Positions 37,847 to 47,065 of a stretch of DNA of 64,000 bases are shown piece by piece (position 1 is the first letter of the stretch; every line of letters begins with the position of its first letter). The translations under genes were made by a program, and so were the position numbers. Under the pieces are notes generated by a model. That model was not told the origin of the DNA and did not search any database. It saw only the letters and a program-made list of their open reading frames with translations. Source of the stretch: Bradyrhizobium diazoefficiens (GTDB lineage Bacteria; Pseudomonadota; Alphaproteobacteria; Rhizobiales; Xanthobacteraceae); assembly GCF_016616885.1 (NCBI RefSeq), contig NZ_CP067102.1, forward strand, positions 2,880,501 through 2,944,500, read 5' to 3'.

Positions 37847-39055
37847 ATGCTTGCTCGAATTGGAATGCAGTGCGCCTTAATGGCAGCGCTGATCCTGGGA
37901 ACGGTGTCAGGTGCATCGGCTGCGGATGACGGCGTCTGGTCGGTCAGCAAGTCGTCGGGCGAGGTCTGGCTCGCCACCAGCGGCACCCAGCAGGTGTCGT
38001 TGAAACAGGAAGAGACGCTGAAGCCGGGCGATACCATCCGCACCGGGCGCAACGGCCGCGTGCTGCTCGTTCGGGGCGAAGAGACGATTTTGATCTCCCC
38101 CAATTCGGTGGTCGGTGTGCCGGCCGAGAAGAACGAGGGACTTTCGACCACCATCATCCAGCAGGCGGGTTCGATCCTGCTCGAGGTCGAGAAGCGCAAC
38201 GTCAAGCATTTCGAGGTCGAGACGCCGTACCTCGCCGCCGTGGTCAAGGGCACGCATTTCAGCGTCACAGTGGGCGCGGGCAGCACCAAGGTGGGCGTGC
38301 TCCGCGGCCAGGTTGAAGTCTCCGATTTCAAGACCGGCCAGATTGCGCAGGTCATGCCGGGGCAGGTGGCCACCGCCTTCGAACACGGCAAGCCGGGTCT
38401 TAGCCTGAGCGGCTCCGGTACGCTCAATCCGATCGAGCAAGGCAAGCCGCGCGCGTCGACGATCGAGCGCGTCCCTGTGCCGAAGTCAGGCCTGTCAGTG
38501 CCGCGCAATGCGGCGAACGGCCCTGCGATCCATGCGCTTGGCACGATCGACAAGGGCACCAAGACGGCCGGCGCGCCGACGCAATCGCGCCAGGCATCTG
38601 GGGCTCACGCGCCGAAGGCCGGAGCCGTGCGCGTCTCGAGCTCGCTCGGCGAGGTCAAGCTGAACTTCCACAAGGTTACCCATGGGCTCGCCCACGACGC
38701 CGTCGTACCGGGGCGTGTACGGAACGCGAATCCCAGCACCGATACGGTGTGGAGCGAGAGCAAGGCGAGCGCGACGACTACGGCCGCCAACAGCTCCACG
38801 GTTACGGCAGTCACCGTGAGCAGCAGTGGATCTGCGGCCAGCGCCTTATCGACGTCATCAAGTGCATCAACCACTGTTGCGACCACCGCTGGGTCGACTA
38901 GCGATAATTCGGTTGGGAACAACAACGGCACCAACAACGGCAACGGCAATGGCGGTCCCATCGGTAACGGCAAGGGCAATCAAGGTAACGGCTACGGAAA
39001 TGGCGGCGGGAATGGCAGCAACGGGAACGGCAACGGGAATGGTCATCACCACTAA
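37847..39055 (+). CDS. FecR-domain exported protein with Asn/Gly-rich C-terminus
   Basis: A 402-aa exported protein with signal peptide (MLARIGMQCALMAALILGTV... SAAD). The FecR beta-domain spans about residues 25-190, with RTGRNGRVLLVRGEETILIS and FEVETPYLAAVVKGTHFSV as hallmarks. The C-terminal third is Ser/Thr-rich and then a low-complexity Asn/Gly stretch ending in three His. It lies between tpsB (divergent) and a CHASE2 signalling gene 57 bp downstream. FecR proteins of this type often pair with CHASE2 proteins and probably sense or bind at the envelope. ATG 37847 has GAGGG 5 nt upstream. Confidence 0.82.
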   Translation: MLARIGMQCALMAALILGTVSGASAADDGVWSVSKSSGEVWLATSGTQQVSLKQEETLKPGDTIRTGRNGRVLLVRGEETILISPNSVVGVPAEKNEGLSTTIIQQAGSILLEVEKRNVKHFEVETPYLAAVVKGTHFSVTVGAGSTKVGVLRGQVEVSDFKTGQIAQVMPGQVATAFEHGKPGLSLSGSGTLNPIEQGKPRASTIERVPVPKSGLSVPRNAANGPAIHALGTIDKGTKTAGAPTQSRQASGAHAPKAGAVRVSSSLGEVKLNFHKVTHGLAHDAVVPGRVRNANPSTDTVWSESKASATTTAANSSTVTAVTVSSSGSAASALSTSSSASTTVATTAGSTSDNSVGNNNGTNNGNGNGGPIGNGKGNQGNGYGNGGGNGSNGNGNGNGHHH

Positions 39056-39112
39056 GGTGATTCGCTAGGGGATGAGGGGGCGCACCCGTCGAAGCGGGTG
39101 CGGGAGGATCGG

Positions 39113-41857
39113 GTGAAACGCTATCGGCCACATATCCTTGTCGTGATCGCGCTGGCGGTTGTGCTGTCCACGGGATGGCACGGCTCGCTTCGCAGCGCGC
39201 TCACTGATCTGCGCTTCGCCTGGCAGTCGCGCTCCGCCAGCGGGAATGTCGTCGTGGTGGCTATCGACGCTCCCTCGATCGATCAGATCGGCGTGTGGCC
39301 CTGGCCACGCAGCCTGCACGCCGACCTCCTGCACCGGCTCGAGGCCGCCGGTGCGCAGGACGTGGCTTTCGACATCGATTTCAGTTCGCCGTCGGATCCG
39401 GCTTCCGACGAGGCTTTCGCCACTGCGCTTCGGGAGGTTGGAGGCTCGACGATCCTGCCATCCTTCAAGCAGCCGACGCCAAATGGCGGCGCGGCGCATA
39501 TCAATCGTCCGCTGAAATCGTTCAGCAACCAGTCGTGGCCGGCCGTCGTCAATGTCGCGGTCGAATCCGATGGGCTCGTTCGCCGTTATCCGGTTGCAGA
39601 AAAGCTCGGCGACGCGCAGATGCCGTCGATGGCCGTCGTGCTGGCCGGGCAGGATGCCAATCGGCGGCGACCCTTCCTGATCGACTTCAGCATTCGTGCG
39701 GCTTCCATTCCGAGCGTTTCCTATGTCGACGTGCTCCGGGGAGACGCCGCGGCGCTCGACAAGCTGAGGGATAAGAAGGTCATCGTCGGCGCCACGGCAC
39801 TCGAGCTGGGCGACCGGTTCAGTGTTCCAAATGGCCGCATCGTCGCGGGGCCCGTCCTTCAGGCATTGGCGGCAGAATCGGTCCTTCAGAACCGGATGCT
39901 GTGCTGGACGTCCGATGCCGGCATGATCGCTGGCTTCGGCGTGATCTGCCTGCTGATGATGTATTCATGGCGCCGCGTCGCACCGGGTGTCCGCGTTGCG
40001 ATCCTCGTCGCAGCCGGAGCAGGCATCGAAATGACCGCGGTCCTTGTGCAGGAACGTTGGCCACTCGTCATCGACACGTCGCTGTTCCACATTGCGATCG
40101 TCGCTTATCTCGCGGCCATCGCGCTGGACGAGATCGATTTCCGCGGTCTCTTGGGACGCATCGCTGAGAGCCGCTTTCACCGTATCGCGATGTCGCTCGG
40201 CGATGGTCTGGTCTGCACCGACGAAGATCACCGGATCACGGTCTGGAATCCCGGCGCGAGTGCGATCTTTGGTTACATGCCGACCGAGATGATCGGCCGA
40301 CCCTTCGAAGCGCTTTGCGCGATGCCGGCAGAGGCAGCTGCAAGGACTTTCGCCATGCGCGGCGCTGCGCGCCAGGCGCTGCTGGTCCCGGGTGGTGCCG
40401 TGGTCGTCGAGTTCGAGGGCAGGCGCAAGACTGGCGAAACCTTCCCGGTCGAGGCGAGCTTCTCGGGTTGGCAGGGAACGGACGGCTTCCAATACGGCGC
40501 GATCCTGCGCGACATCTCCGTGCGCAAGCGCGAGGCCGAACGCGTCAGATATCTCGCCGAGTACGATGCGCTGACAGGGCTTGCCAACCGCAACACGCTG
40601 CATGCGAGGCTTGCCAGCCTGATCACCGGGGCACATCGGCGGTCCTCAGAGGTCGCACTTCTCGTGCTGGGGCTCGATGGCTTTCAGCAAATCAACAATA
40701 TGCTTGGACACTCGGCCGGCGATCTCGTGCTGCGGGCGGTGGCTGAGCGCTTGCGGACCGAGGCCGATGGCAAGGCGGTGGTCGCCCGGCTCAGCGGCGA
40801 CGAGTTTGCGATAGCGCTGAATTGCGCAGAGAGCGACGAGCCGATGACCGCGTTCGCCGAGCGAATTGCGCGCGCATTCGAGGCGCCGCTTGTGACAGGC
40901 ACGCGCCAGCACCGCGTCAGGATCAGCGTCGGCGTCGCAATCTATCCGGAAGGCGGACAAAGCGCGGATGATCTCCTGAGCAACGGCCATCTGGCGCTGA
41001 GCCGCGCCAAGGCGACCCGGCGCGGCAGTCATGTGATCTTCGAGAGCGTCATCCGGCAGGAACTGGAGAACCGGCTGACGCTTGAGAGTGAACTGGCGCT
41101 TGCCGCCGACCGCGGCGAGTTCGAACTGTTCTACCAACCTCAGGTTCGCCTGATCGATGGCGGCCTGGTCGGGGCCGAAGCGCTGATCCGCTGGCGGCAC
41201 CCGGTGCGCGGCTATGTCTCGCCCGGAGAGTTCATGCCCGTGGTCAACACCTCGGCCCTGTCCGAGCGGATCGCGAATTGGGTGATGGAGACGGCCGGCC
41301 GGCAGGCGCGTGCGTGGGAGCTCTCGGGCAACGCCGTACGCGTCGCAATCAACCTTTCGCCGTCGCAACTCCACTCCGGCGATCTCGCGCGTTCGGTTGC
41401 GGAGTTGCTGAAAACGACGGGGCTAACCCCCTCGTTGCTCGAGATCGAAGTCACAGAGGACATCCTGCTGCGCGACGAGGGCCGGGTGCTCGACATGTTC
41501 AAGCGGATCCAGCAACTCGGCGTCCGCATCCTGTTCGACGATTTCGGAACGGGCTATGCAAGCCTGAGCTACCTGAAGAAGTTTCCGCTCGACGGGCTCA
41601 AGATCGACCGCTCGTTCGTGTTCGATCTGCTCGCGGATTCCGACGACGCGGCGATCGTCGGCTCGACCATCGGCCTCAGCAAGCAGCTCGGTCTTACGGT
41701 CGTTGCCGAAGGTATCGAGAATCGCGCCACGGCGGATTTCCTGGTCAGCATGGGCTGCCAGGAAGGACAGGGCTACTTTTTCGGCCGTCCGATGCCTGCC
41801 GGCGCGTTCGAGAAGCAATTTCTGGTGGGCGAGCTGGAAACTGTCAGCGCTGCCTAA
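39113..41857 (+). CDS. CHASE2-PAS-GGDEF-EAL cyclic-di-GMP signalling protein
   Basis: A 914-aa membrane protein. A periplasmic CHASE2 sensor occupies about residues 30-270, followed by three membrane segments (about 280-350), a PAS domain (about 365-485), a GGDEF domain and an EAL domain. The GGDEF motif reads SGDEF (ARLSGDEFAIAL), a variant that may still be active. EAL residues appear complete: GAEALIRWRHP, DDFGTGYASLSYL and AEGIENRATADF. It would set c-di-GMP levels in response to an envelope signal. I chose the GTG at 39113, with GGAGG 6 nt upstream; GTG 39098 is an alternative. The FecR gene directly upstream suggests a common input. Confidence 0.9.
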   Translation: MKRYRPHILVVIALAVVLSTGWHGSLRSALTDLRFAWQSRSASGNVVVVAIDAPSIDQIGVWPWPRSLHADLLHRLEAAGAQDVAFDIDFSSPSDPASDEAFATALREVGGSTILPSFKQPTPNGGAAHINRPLKSFSNQSWPAVVNVAVESDGLVRRYPVAEKLGDAQMPSMAVVLAGQDANRRRPFLIDFSIRAASIPSVSYVDVLRGDAAALDKLRDKKVIVGATALELGDRFSVPNGRIVAGPVLQALAAESVLQNRMLCWTSDAGMIAGFGVICLLMMYSWRRVAPGVRVAILVAAGAGIEMTAVLVQERWPLVIDTSLFHIAIVAYLAAIALDEIDFRGLLGRIAESRFHRIAMSLGDGLVCTDEDHRITVWNPGASAIFGYMPTEMIGRPFEALCAMPAEAAARTFAMRGAARQALLVPGGAVVVEFEGRRKTGETFPVEASFSGWQGTDGFQYGAILRDISVRKREAERVRYLAEYDALTGLANRNTLHARLASLITGAHRRSSEVALLVLGLDGFQQINNMLGHSAGDLVLRAVAERLRTEADGKAVVARLSGDEFAIALNCAESDEPMTAFAERIARAFEAPLVTGTRQHRVRISVGVAIYPEGGQSADDLLSNGHLALSRAKATRRGSHVIFESVIRQELENRLTLESELALAADRGEFELFYQPQVRLIDGGLVGAEALIRWRHPVRGYVSPGEFMPVVNTSALSERIANWVMETAGRQARAWELSGNAVRVAINLSPSQLHSGDLARSVAELLKTTGLTPSLLEIEVTEDILLRDEGRVLDMFKRIQQLGVRILFDDFGTGYASLSYLKKFPLDGLKIDRSFVFDLLADSDDAAIVGSTIGLSKQLGLTVVAEGIENRATADFLVSMGCQEGQGYFFGRPMPAGAFEKQFLVGELETVSAA

Positions 41858-41873
41858 GTGCGCCTGTTTGGCT

Positions 41874-42134
41874 CTAGCGCCGGCGCGCAACCGCCACGCC
41901 AAGGAGGAAAGCCACGAACAGGCTGGCCAAGGGGGCTTCGCGCGTGATCGCCGCCACTGTCGAGAGCGGCCGTCCGGGCCTTCGCGCTTCGTCGATCGCG
42001 TAGGTGAGGCGATCGACGGCAGCGCGCAAACCTCCGGTGACCTCGCCGATGGTGTGGGACACGTCGGTCGCCGCATCGATGGCGCGCTCGGCCATGCCTG
42101 GCTGAGGATTGGGCTGGGGTATGTCCATGCTCAA
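41874..42134 (-). CDS. Small C-tail-anchored hypothetical protein (YqjD/DUF883-like plan)
   Basis: An 86-aa protein with a soluble helical N-terminal part and a single C-terminal membrane segment LASLFVAFLLGVAVARRR ending in arginines. This plan resembles the YqjD/ElaB ribosome-associated membrane proteins, though sequence identity is not evident. GGAGG lies 6 nt before a TTG start at 42134; ATG 42128, two codons later, is the alternative. It converges on the c-di-GMP gene, ending 16 bp from its stop. Confidence 0.65.
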   Translation of the reverse strand: MSMDIPQPNPQPGMAERAIDAATDVSHTIGEVTGGLRAAVDRLTYAIDEARRPGRPLSTVAAITREAPLASLFVAFLLGVAVARRR

Positions 42135-42170
42135 GCGAGACCTCCAGACCTGACGAACCTGAGGCCGGCA

Positions 42171-42266
42171 CCTTTGGCTATCCGCGCGTGCGCTCGTTTT
42201 GAACAGCGGGCCCGAAGACCTTTGGCTATCCGCGACAGGCGCCGTTTTGAACGGCGGGTGCCGGCC
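42171..42266. repeat. Two-unit 48-bp tandem repeat
   Basis: Two imperfect direct units start at 42171 and 42219. Both begin CCTTTGGCTATCCGCG and share CGTTTTGAAC-GCGGG further in. In the second unit GCCGTT-TTG-AACGGC forms a perfect 6-bp hairpin. The repeat lies between the C-tail-anchored protein gene and arginase and encodes nothing. Purpose unknown; it could be a protein-binding array or a small RNA stem. Confidence 0.6.
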
Positions 42267-42372
42267 TTGCGGGGGAAATGCGGGGCGCGGGATTTTGTTC
42301 CGGCTCCCCGTGAAACGACGGATGCGAATCTCTGTTACGCTGGTGCAGCCTTGCTGACCTCAGGAGATTGCC

Positions 42373-43350
42373 GTGACCGATCGAACCATCACGGATCGAG
42401 CCAGGCGCATCGCGCTGCTGGGTGCGCCCATCGATATGGGCGCTTCACAGCGCGGCACCTTGATGGGTCCCGCGGCGCTGCGGACTGCCGGCCTTGCAAC
42501 GCTGCTTGAAAGCCTGGATTTCGAAGTCGTCGATTACGGCGATCTTTCTGTGGCCGAGGTCTGGGACCTCGTCGACCGGCCGCCGGAGAAGGCCAATCAC
42601 TACCGCGAAATCCAGCGCTGGACGCGCATGCTCAGTGGTCGCGGCTACGAGATCGCGCAAACGGGCGCCTTGCCGATCTTCCTCGGGGGCGATCACACGC
42701 TGTCAATGGGTTCGGTCAATGCGATGGCGCGGCATTGGCAGGAGCGTGGACGTGAGCTGTTCGTGCTCTGGCTCGATGCCCATGCCGACTACAATACGCC
42801 GGAGACGACGATCACAGCCAATATGCATGGTATGTCGGCGGCGTTCCTGTGCGGCGAGGCGGGGCTCGATGGCCTCCTGGGCGATGATCCGCGCGCCTCG
42901 ATTGATCCGGACAGGCTCGACCTGTTCGGCGCGCGTTCGATCGACAAGCTCGAAAAGGAGCTGATGCGCACGCGCCGGATCAGGGTTGTCGACATGCGCC
43001 AGATCGACGAGTTCGGCGTCGCGGTGCTGATCCGGCGCGTCATCGAACGTGTCAAAGCGAGCAACGGCGTGCTGCATGTCAGCTTCGATGTCGATTTCCT
43101 CGACCCTTGCGTCGCGCCGGGTGTCGGCACCACGGTGCCGGGAGGGGCGACCTATCGCGAGGCGCATCTGATCATGGAATTGCTGCATGATTCCGGTGTG
43201 GTGGGGTCGCTCGACATTGTCGAGCTCAATCCGTTCCTGGACGAGCGCGGCCGCACTGCACGCACCGCGGTCGAACTGATCGGCAGCCTGTTCGGCCAGC
43301 AGATCACCGATCGGCCGACACCCAGCAATGCAATCGCGCCGGGTGAGTGA
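42373..43350 (+). CDS. rocF: Arginase
   Basis: Cytoplasmic Mn-dependent ureohydrolase of 325 aa that splits arginine into ornithine and urea. Manganese-binding motifs are visible: FLGGDHTLSMGS, LDAHADYNTPET and SFDVDFLDPCVAPG. Length is close to that of standard arginases; agmatinase is less likely because the DAHxDxN motif carries the arginase-type Asn loop (NTPET). GTG start with AGGAG 6 nt upstream. It stands alone on this strand; the urea formed would add to the nitrogen-salvage flow of the left half of the window. Confidence 0.88.
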   Translation: MTDRTITDRARRIALLGAPIDMGASQRGTLMGPAALRTAGLATLLESLDFEVVDYGDLSVAEVWDLVDRPPEKANHYREIQRWTRMLSGRGYEIAQTGALPIFLGGDHTLSMGSVNAMARHWQERGRELFVLWLDAHADYNTPETTITANMHGMSAAFLCGEAGLDGLLGDDPRASIDPDRLDLFGARSIDKLEKELMRTRRIRVVDMRQIDEFGVAVLIRRVIERVKASNGVLHVSFDVDFLDPCVAPGVGTTVPGGATYREAHLIMELLHDSGVVGSLDIVELNPFLDERGRTARTAVELIGSLFGQQITDRPTPSNAIAPGE

Positions 43351-43511
43351 CACGCGAGCCGTTTGTGCGTTGCGAAGAATGGAACTGCTGTCGCGGCGGG
43401 GCGGATATAGATCAGTCCTGATCGAAATCGACTGCTTTTGAAATGCACGCGAATTGCAAATGCGCTTCGCGGAAGGTTTCATGCGGGCCGAGCTTGAGCC
43501 GAGGGTCCGCA

Positions 43512-44783
43512 ATGAGCAGCACGATCGACAACCGCGACAAATCCACGAGGTCCACACGGCGCCGCTTCTTGCAAGGGAGCAGCGCCGTGGCAGGCGGCTT
43601 TGTTCTGGGAGCCGGAGCATCAGCCGCCGCCGAGACCGAAAATCTTCCGCCCAATGTCCCCGATTGGATGAAAGCGCCGGGCGAACCGATGGGAAGCCAG
43701 CCCTACGGCGCGCCGTCGCCGTTCGAGAAGGGCGTCGTCAAGAATATCTCGAAGAACCTCAAACAGTACATCTCCGCATCCGGCCGGACGCCATTGCAGG
43801 AGCTCGATGGCATCATCACGCCGAATGGCCTGTTCTACGAGCGGCATCACGGCGGCGTTCCGACCATCGACCCGGCGCAGCACCGGCTGATGCTTCACGG
43901 CCTTGTCGAGCGGCCCTTGATCTTCACCATGGACGATCTGCGGCGCTTCCCGTCGGAGTCGCGCATTCACTTTCTCGAATGCTCCGGCAATCCCGGTTAC
44001 GCCAAGCCCTATGGCAAGACGGCGTCGGACCTCGTCGGCCTGCTGAGCTGCGCCGAATGGACCGGCGTCAGCCTGAAGCTGGTGCTTCAGGAGGCCGGGC
44101 TGAAGCCGGAAGCCAAATGGATCATCGCTGAAGGCGCCGACGCTGCTGCGCTGACCCGAAGCATCCCCATCGAGAAATGCCTCGAGGATGCCATGCTCGT
44201 CTATAGCCAGAACGGCGAGCGGCTTCGTCCGCAGCAGGGCTATCCGTTGCGGCTGCTCCTGCCAGGGTTCGAAGGCAATATGAACGTGAAGTGGTTGCGG
44301 CGCCTGCACGTGACCGCAGAGCCCGCATATTCGCGCGAGGAGACCTCGAAATACACCGACCTCCTGCCGGACGGTACGGCAAGAGAGTTCTCTTTCTACA
44401 TGGAAGCGAAGTCGATCATCACGCGTCCATCGGGCGGCCAGCATCTGGGCGCACCCGGCTTCCACGAAATCACCGGCATCGCCTGGAGTGGCCATGGCAA
44501 GATCAAGCGGGTCGAGGTGTCCGTCGATGATGGTAGGAGCTGGCAGGCTGCGCACTTGCAGGAGCCGGTGCTGACCCGTGCCCTCACGCGCTTCCGCCTG
44601 CCTTGGCAATGGGACGGCAAGCCTGCGGTGATCCAGAGCCGCGCAATCGATGAAACAGAGTATGTGCAGCCGACGCTCGCCGAGCTGCTCGCAGTACGCG
44701 GCGAGAACTATTTCTACCACAACAATGCGATCTGGCCCTGGCGCATCGCGGCCGACGGGGAGGTGACCAATGCGCTGGCGTAA
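43512..44783 (+). CDS. Molybdopterin sulfite dehydrogenase subunit (SoxC/SorA-like)
   Basis: Exported molybdoenzyme of 423 aa. The Tat signal is STRRRFLQGSSAVAGGF (residues 14-30). The molybdenum-ligating cysteine is C157 in HFLECSGNPGYA, and the dimerisation domain follows with VEVSVDDGRSW. SoxC/SorA proteins oxidise sulfite or sulfane sulfur in the periplasm and pass electrons to a cytochrome c. The gene overlaps the cytochrome gene by 14 bp. No soxXYZAB genes are visible, so a stand-alone sulfite:cytochrome c oxidoreductase is more likely than a full Sox system. Confidence 0.85.
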   Translation: MSSTIDNRDKSTRSTRRRFLQGSSAVAGGFVLGAGASAAAETENLPPNVPDWMKAPGEPMGSQPYGAPSPFEKGVVKNISKNLKQYISASGRTPLQELDGIITPNGLFYERHHGGVPTIDPAQHRLMLHGLVERPLIFTMDDLRRFPSESRIHFLECSGNPGYAKPYGKTASDLVGLLSCAEWTGVSLKLVLQEAGLKPEAKWIIAEGADAAALTRSIPIEKCLEDAMLVYSQNGERLRPQQGYPLRLLLPGFEGNMNVKWLRRLHVTAEPAYSREETSKYTDLLPDGTAREFSFYMEAKSIITRPSGGQHLGAPGFHEITGIAWSGHGKIKRVEVSVDDGRSWQAAHLQEPVLTRALTRFRLPWQWDGKPAVIQSRAIDETEYVQPTLAELLAVRGENYFYHNNAIWPWRIAADGEVTNALA

Positions 44784-45312
44784 TATCTGCGGCAGCGTTC
44801 TCGCGTTCTTACTCTGCGCTTCAGCGAACACCGCGCGGGCGCAAAGTCCTTATGGCATCGGGCGACCGGCGACGGCGGCCGAGATCGCGGGCTGGAATAT
44901 CGATGTCGGGCACGATGGCAGCAATCTGCCGAAGGGAAGCGGTTCGGTCAGTCATGGACGGGAGGTGTTCGCGCAGCAATGTGCGTCATGTCATGGCGAC
45001 AACGGCGAGGGCGGTCTGGGCGATCGCCTCGTCGGCGGGCAGGGCACGATCGGGACTGCCAAGCCGATCCGCACTGTCGGAAGCTACTGGCCTTATGCGC
45101 CAACGTTGTTCGACTATATCCGTCGCGCCATGCCGCAGAACGCGCCGCAGTCGTTGAGCGATGAGGACGTCTACGCGGTGTCCGCTTATGTCTTGAATCT
45201 GAATGGGCTGGTCGGAGCGGATGCGACGCTCGATGCCAAATCGCTCGCGGCGATCAAAATGCCAAACCGCGACAAGTTCGTCGGTGATGCGCGCCCCGAC
45301 GTGAAAAAGTGA
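44770..45312 (+). CDS. Monohaem cytochrome c partner of the sulfite dehydrogenase (SorB/SoxD-like)
   Basis: A 180-aa periplasmic cytochrome with a signal peptide (MRWRNICGSVLAFLLCASAN, then TARA) and one haem site, C71-A-S-C74-H75. It is much shorter than dihaem SoxD, so it resembles SorB-like or short SoxD cytochromes. The start lies inside the end of the dehydrogenase gene (14-bp overlap), so the two are translated together and form the electron path from the molybdenum centre to respiration. Confidence 0.85.
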   Translation: MRWRNICGSVLAFLLCASANTARAQSPYGIGRPATAAEIAGWNIDVGHDGSNLPKGSGSVSHGREVFAQQCASCHGDNGEGGLGDRLVGGQGTIGTAKPIRTVGSYWPYAPTLFDYIRRAMPQNAPQSLSDEDVYAVSAYVLNLNGLVGADATLDAKSLAAIKMPNRDKFVGDARPDVKK

Positions 45313-45411
45313 ACGAATGGAAATGGTCAAGTTCCAGGCATTGGCTCGGAACTTGCTTAAGTCAGGTGCGGAACTCGTGGGCCATATTTGAATTAACCTG
45401 CGAGAGGAAAA

Positions 45412-45711
45412 ATGATGGGTCTTTCGATGCCAACTGACCGCTTCGCAAACTCCATGTCCTCAGCGCTTCGCCATCCCGGCGTGATCGCGATGATTGTGGC
45501 GGGCGTGACAATTGCTGCGATGTTGATCGTTGATCACGGGCCGTGGAACCGCGCTAAGACCCAGCCGGCTCATGTCGCGATGTATGCGACCACGGGCGAA
45601 GCCGCTCATGCGGCAGGCGCCAAGGTGCTTCCGACCGAGCCCAAATCGCCGGTCGAACCGGAGCGGCCGGGTCCCAAGACGTCCCCGACCGTCAATCCGG
45701 TGACGCCGTAA
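45412..45711 (+). CDS. Small membrane-anchored hypothetical protein
   Basis: A 99-aa protein with one central membrane segment (VIAMIVAGVTIAAMLIVDHG) and a Pro/Glu-rich C-terminal tail. GAGAGG lies directly upstream of the double ATG, either of which could be used. It follows the sulfite dehydrogenase pair by about 100 bp, in a stretch that contains a CAAGTTCC/GGAACTTG hairpin at 45328-45355. Function unknown. Confidence 0.65.
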   Translation: MMGLSMPTDRFANSMSSALRHPGVIAMIVAGVTIAAMLIVDHGPWNRAKTQPAHVAMYATTGEAAHAAGAKVLPTEPKSPVEPERPGPKTSPTVNPVTP

Positions 45712-45714
45712 GCG

Positions 45715-46929
45715 TCAGCTCTTGCGGCCGTAGCTGAGGAGCCCGCCGGTGGTCTTCGGCGGATGGGTGCGAAGGGCCTCCTCGTTCGGCTCGGTGCCCC
45801 AGCCCGGTCGGTCCGGAATGATCAGATGGCCGTTCTGGATCTCCGGCTCATGCGTGAACAGCTCGCGGTCCCAGGCAAGGCGGTCGACGTCGATCTCCAT
45901 GATGCGCAAGTTCGGCACTGCCGCACAGAAATGCGCGTTCATCATCGAGCAGAGATGGCCGTAGAAATTATGCGGCGCGACGTTGACCTCGAATGCTTCC
46001 GCGGCTGAGGCGATCTTCATTGATTGCCAAACACCGTTCCAGGGTGTGTCGACGATCGCGACGTCCATCGCTTGCTCGTGGAAATAGGGCAGGAATTCGC
46101 GCAGGCCCAACAGCGTCTCGCAAGACGAGATCGGATGCGGGCTCTGTCTGCGGATATGGCCGAGCGCTTGCGGATTGAAGCTGTCGATCTCGATCCAGAA
46201 CATGTCGAGGTCGGCGATCGTGCGCAGGATCTTCAAATAGCCTTCGGTCTTGGCGTTGAAGTTGCAGTCGAGCAGGATGTCGACGTCGGGACCCGCGCCG
46301 TCGCGGATCGCTTCGAGATGCATGCGGAGGTCGTGCAGGATTTTGCGATCGACGTTGATCTCGGGCGCAAAGGGCGAGCCGAAGCCGGGCCGCCAGCCGG
46401 TCGGTTTGCCGTCGTCATAGGAAAAGATGTTGGTCTTGAGCGCGGTGAACTTCTTCTCGCGCACCTCGCGCCCCATCGCCTTAACGCCGTCGAGGTTTTC
46501 GATCGGCGGCCCGTACCAGGACGGATGGTTGATCCGCCAAGTCGCGCAATGCGACCAGTAGACCCTGATACGGTCGCGGATCTTGCCGCCGAGAAGCTCG
46601 TAGCAGGGGATGCCCAGGCATTTCGCTTTGGCATCGAGCAATGCATTCTCGATCGCGCCGAGCGCTTGCGCCACCACGCCGCCGGCCGCAGGGCGGGTGG
46701 CGGCGAACAGTTCGGCGAAGATGCGCTCGTGCTGGAAGACGTTTTGGCCTATCACGCGCGCGGAGAGGCGCTGGATCGCGGCTCCGACGCCCGGCGAGCC
46801 GAAGCCCTCATCAAACTCGCTCCAGCCGACGATGCCGTCTTCGGTCGTCACTTTGACGAAGTGATAGTTTCTCCAGCCGGCGTCGCAAGCGAGGATCTCG
46901 AGATTTGTTGCTTTTGATGATTTTGTCAT
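45715..46929 (-). CDS. Enolase-superfamily dehydratase/racemase (mandelate racemase type)
   Basis: A 404-aa cytoplasmic enzyme. The capping domain has YHFVKVTTEDGIVGWSEF, and the barrel carries the metal ligands in DILLDCNFNAK (Asp), MFWIEIDSFN (Glu) and ISSCETLLG (Glu). A lysine in ALKTNIFSYDDG could be the catalytic base. These enzymes dehydrate or racemise sugar acids and related acids through an enolate. I chose ATG 46929 with GGGAG 6 nt upstream; the open frame extends further but only through non-conserved sequence. Substrate not inferable from neighbours. Confidence 0.8.
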   Translation of the reverse strand: MTKSSKATNLEILACDAGWRNYHFVKVTTEDGIVGWSEFDEGFGSPGVGAAIQRLSARVIGQNVFQHERIFAELFAATRPAAGGVVAQALGAIENALLDAKAKCLGIPCYELLGGKIRDRIRVYWSHCATWRINHPSWYGPPIENLDGVKAMGREVREKKFTALKTNIFSYDDGKPTGWRPGFGSPFAPEINVDRKILHDLRMHLEAIRDGAGPDVDILLDCNFNAKTEGYLKILRTIADLDMFWIEIDSFNPQALGHIRRQSPHPISSCETLLGLREFLPYFHEQAMDVAIVDTPWNGVWQSMKIASAAEAFEVNVAPHNFYGHLCSMMNAHFCAAVPNLRIMEIDVDRLAWDRELFTHEPEIQNGHLIIPDRPGWGTEPNEEALRTHPPKTTGGLLSYGRKS

Positions 46930-47065
46930 AATCGCTCCCTGTCGCCCGGCCGGGCGTTGTTTTTCTTTTGGTCCGGTCATAAGCCCGGCCCAAGCCCCAA
47001 TTGTTAAGCTAACCACCGACTGCCGTGAAGCCTCGCGAGGGCGCTTTGTCTTTGGGGAGACAACA

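Noticed and set aside
37847..39055. FecR-domain protein as the TpsA partner of the TpsB pore
   Set aside because: No TPS domain or beta-helix repeat is visible; kept only as a hypothesis in the findings.
42171..42266. Tandem repeat as a minimal CRISPR
   Set aside because: Only two units, no spacer between them, no cas genes.
43512..45312. Part of a complete Sox thiosulfate-oxidation cluster
   Set aside because: No soxXYZAB genes are next to the pair, and the cytochrome is monohaem and short.
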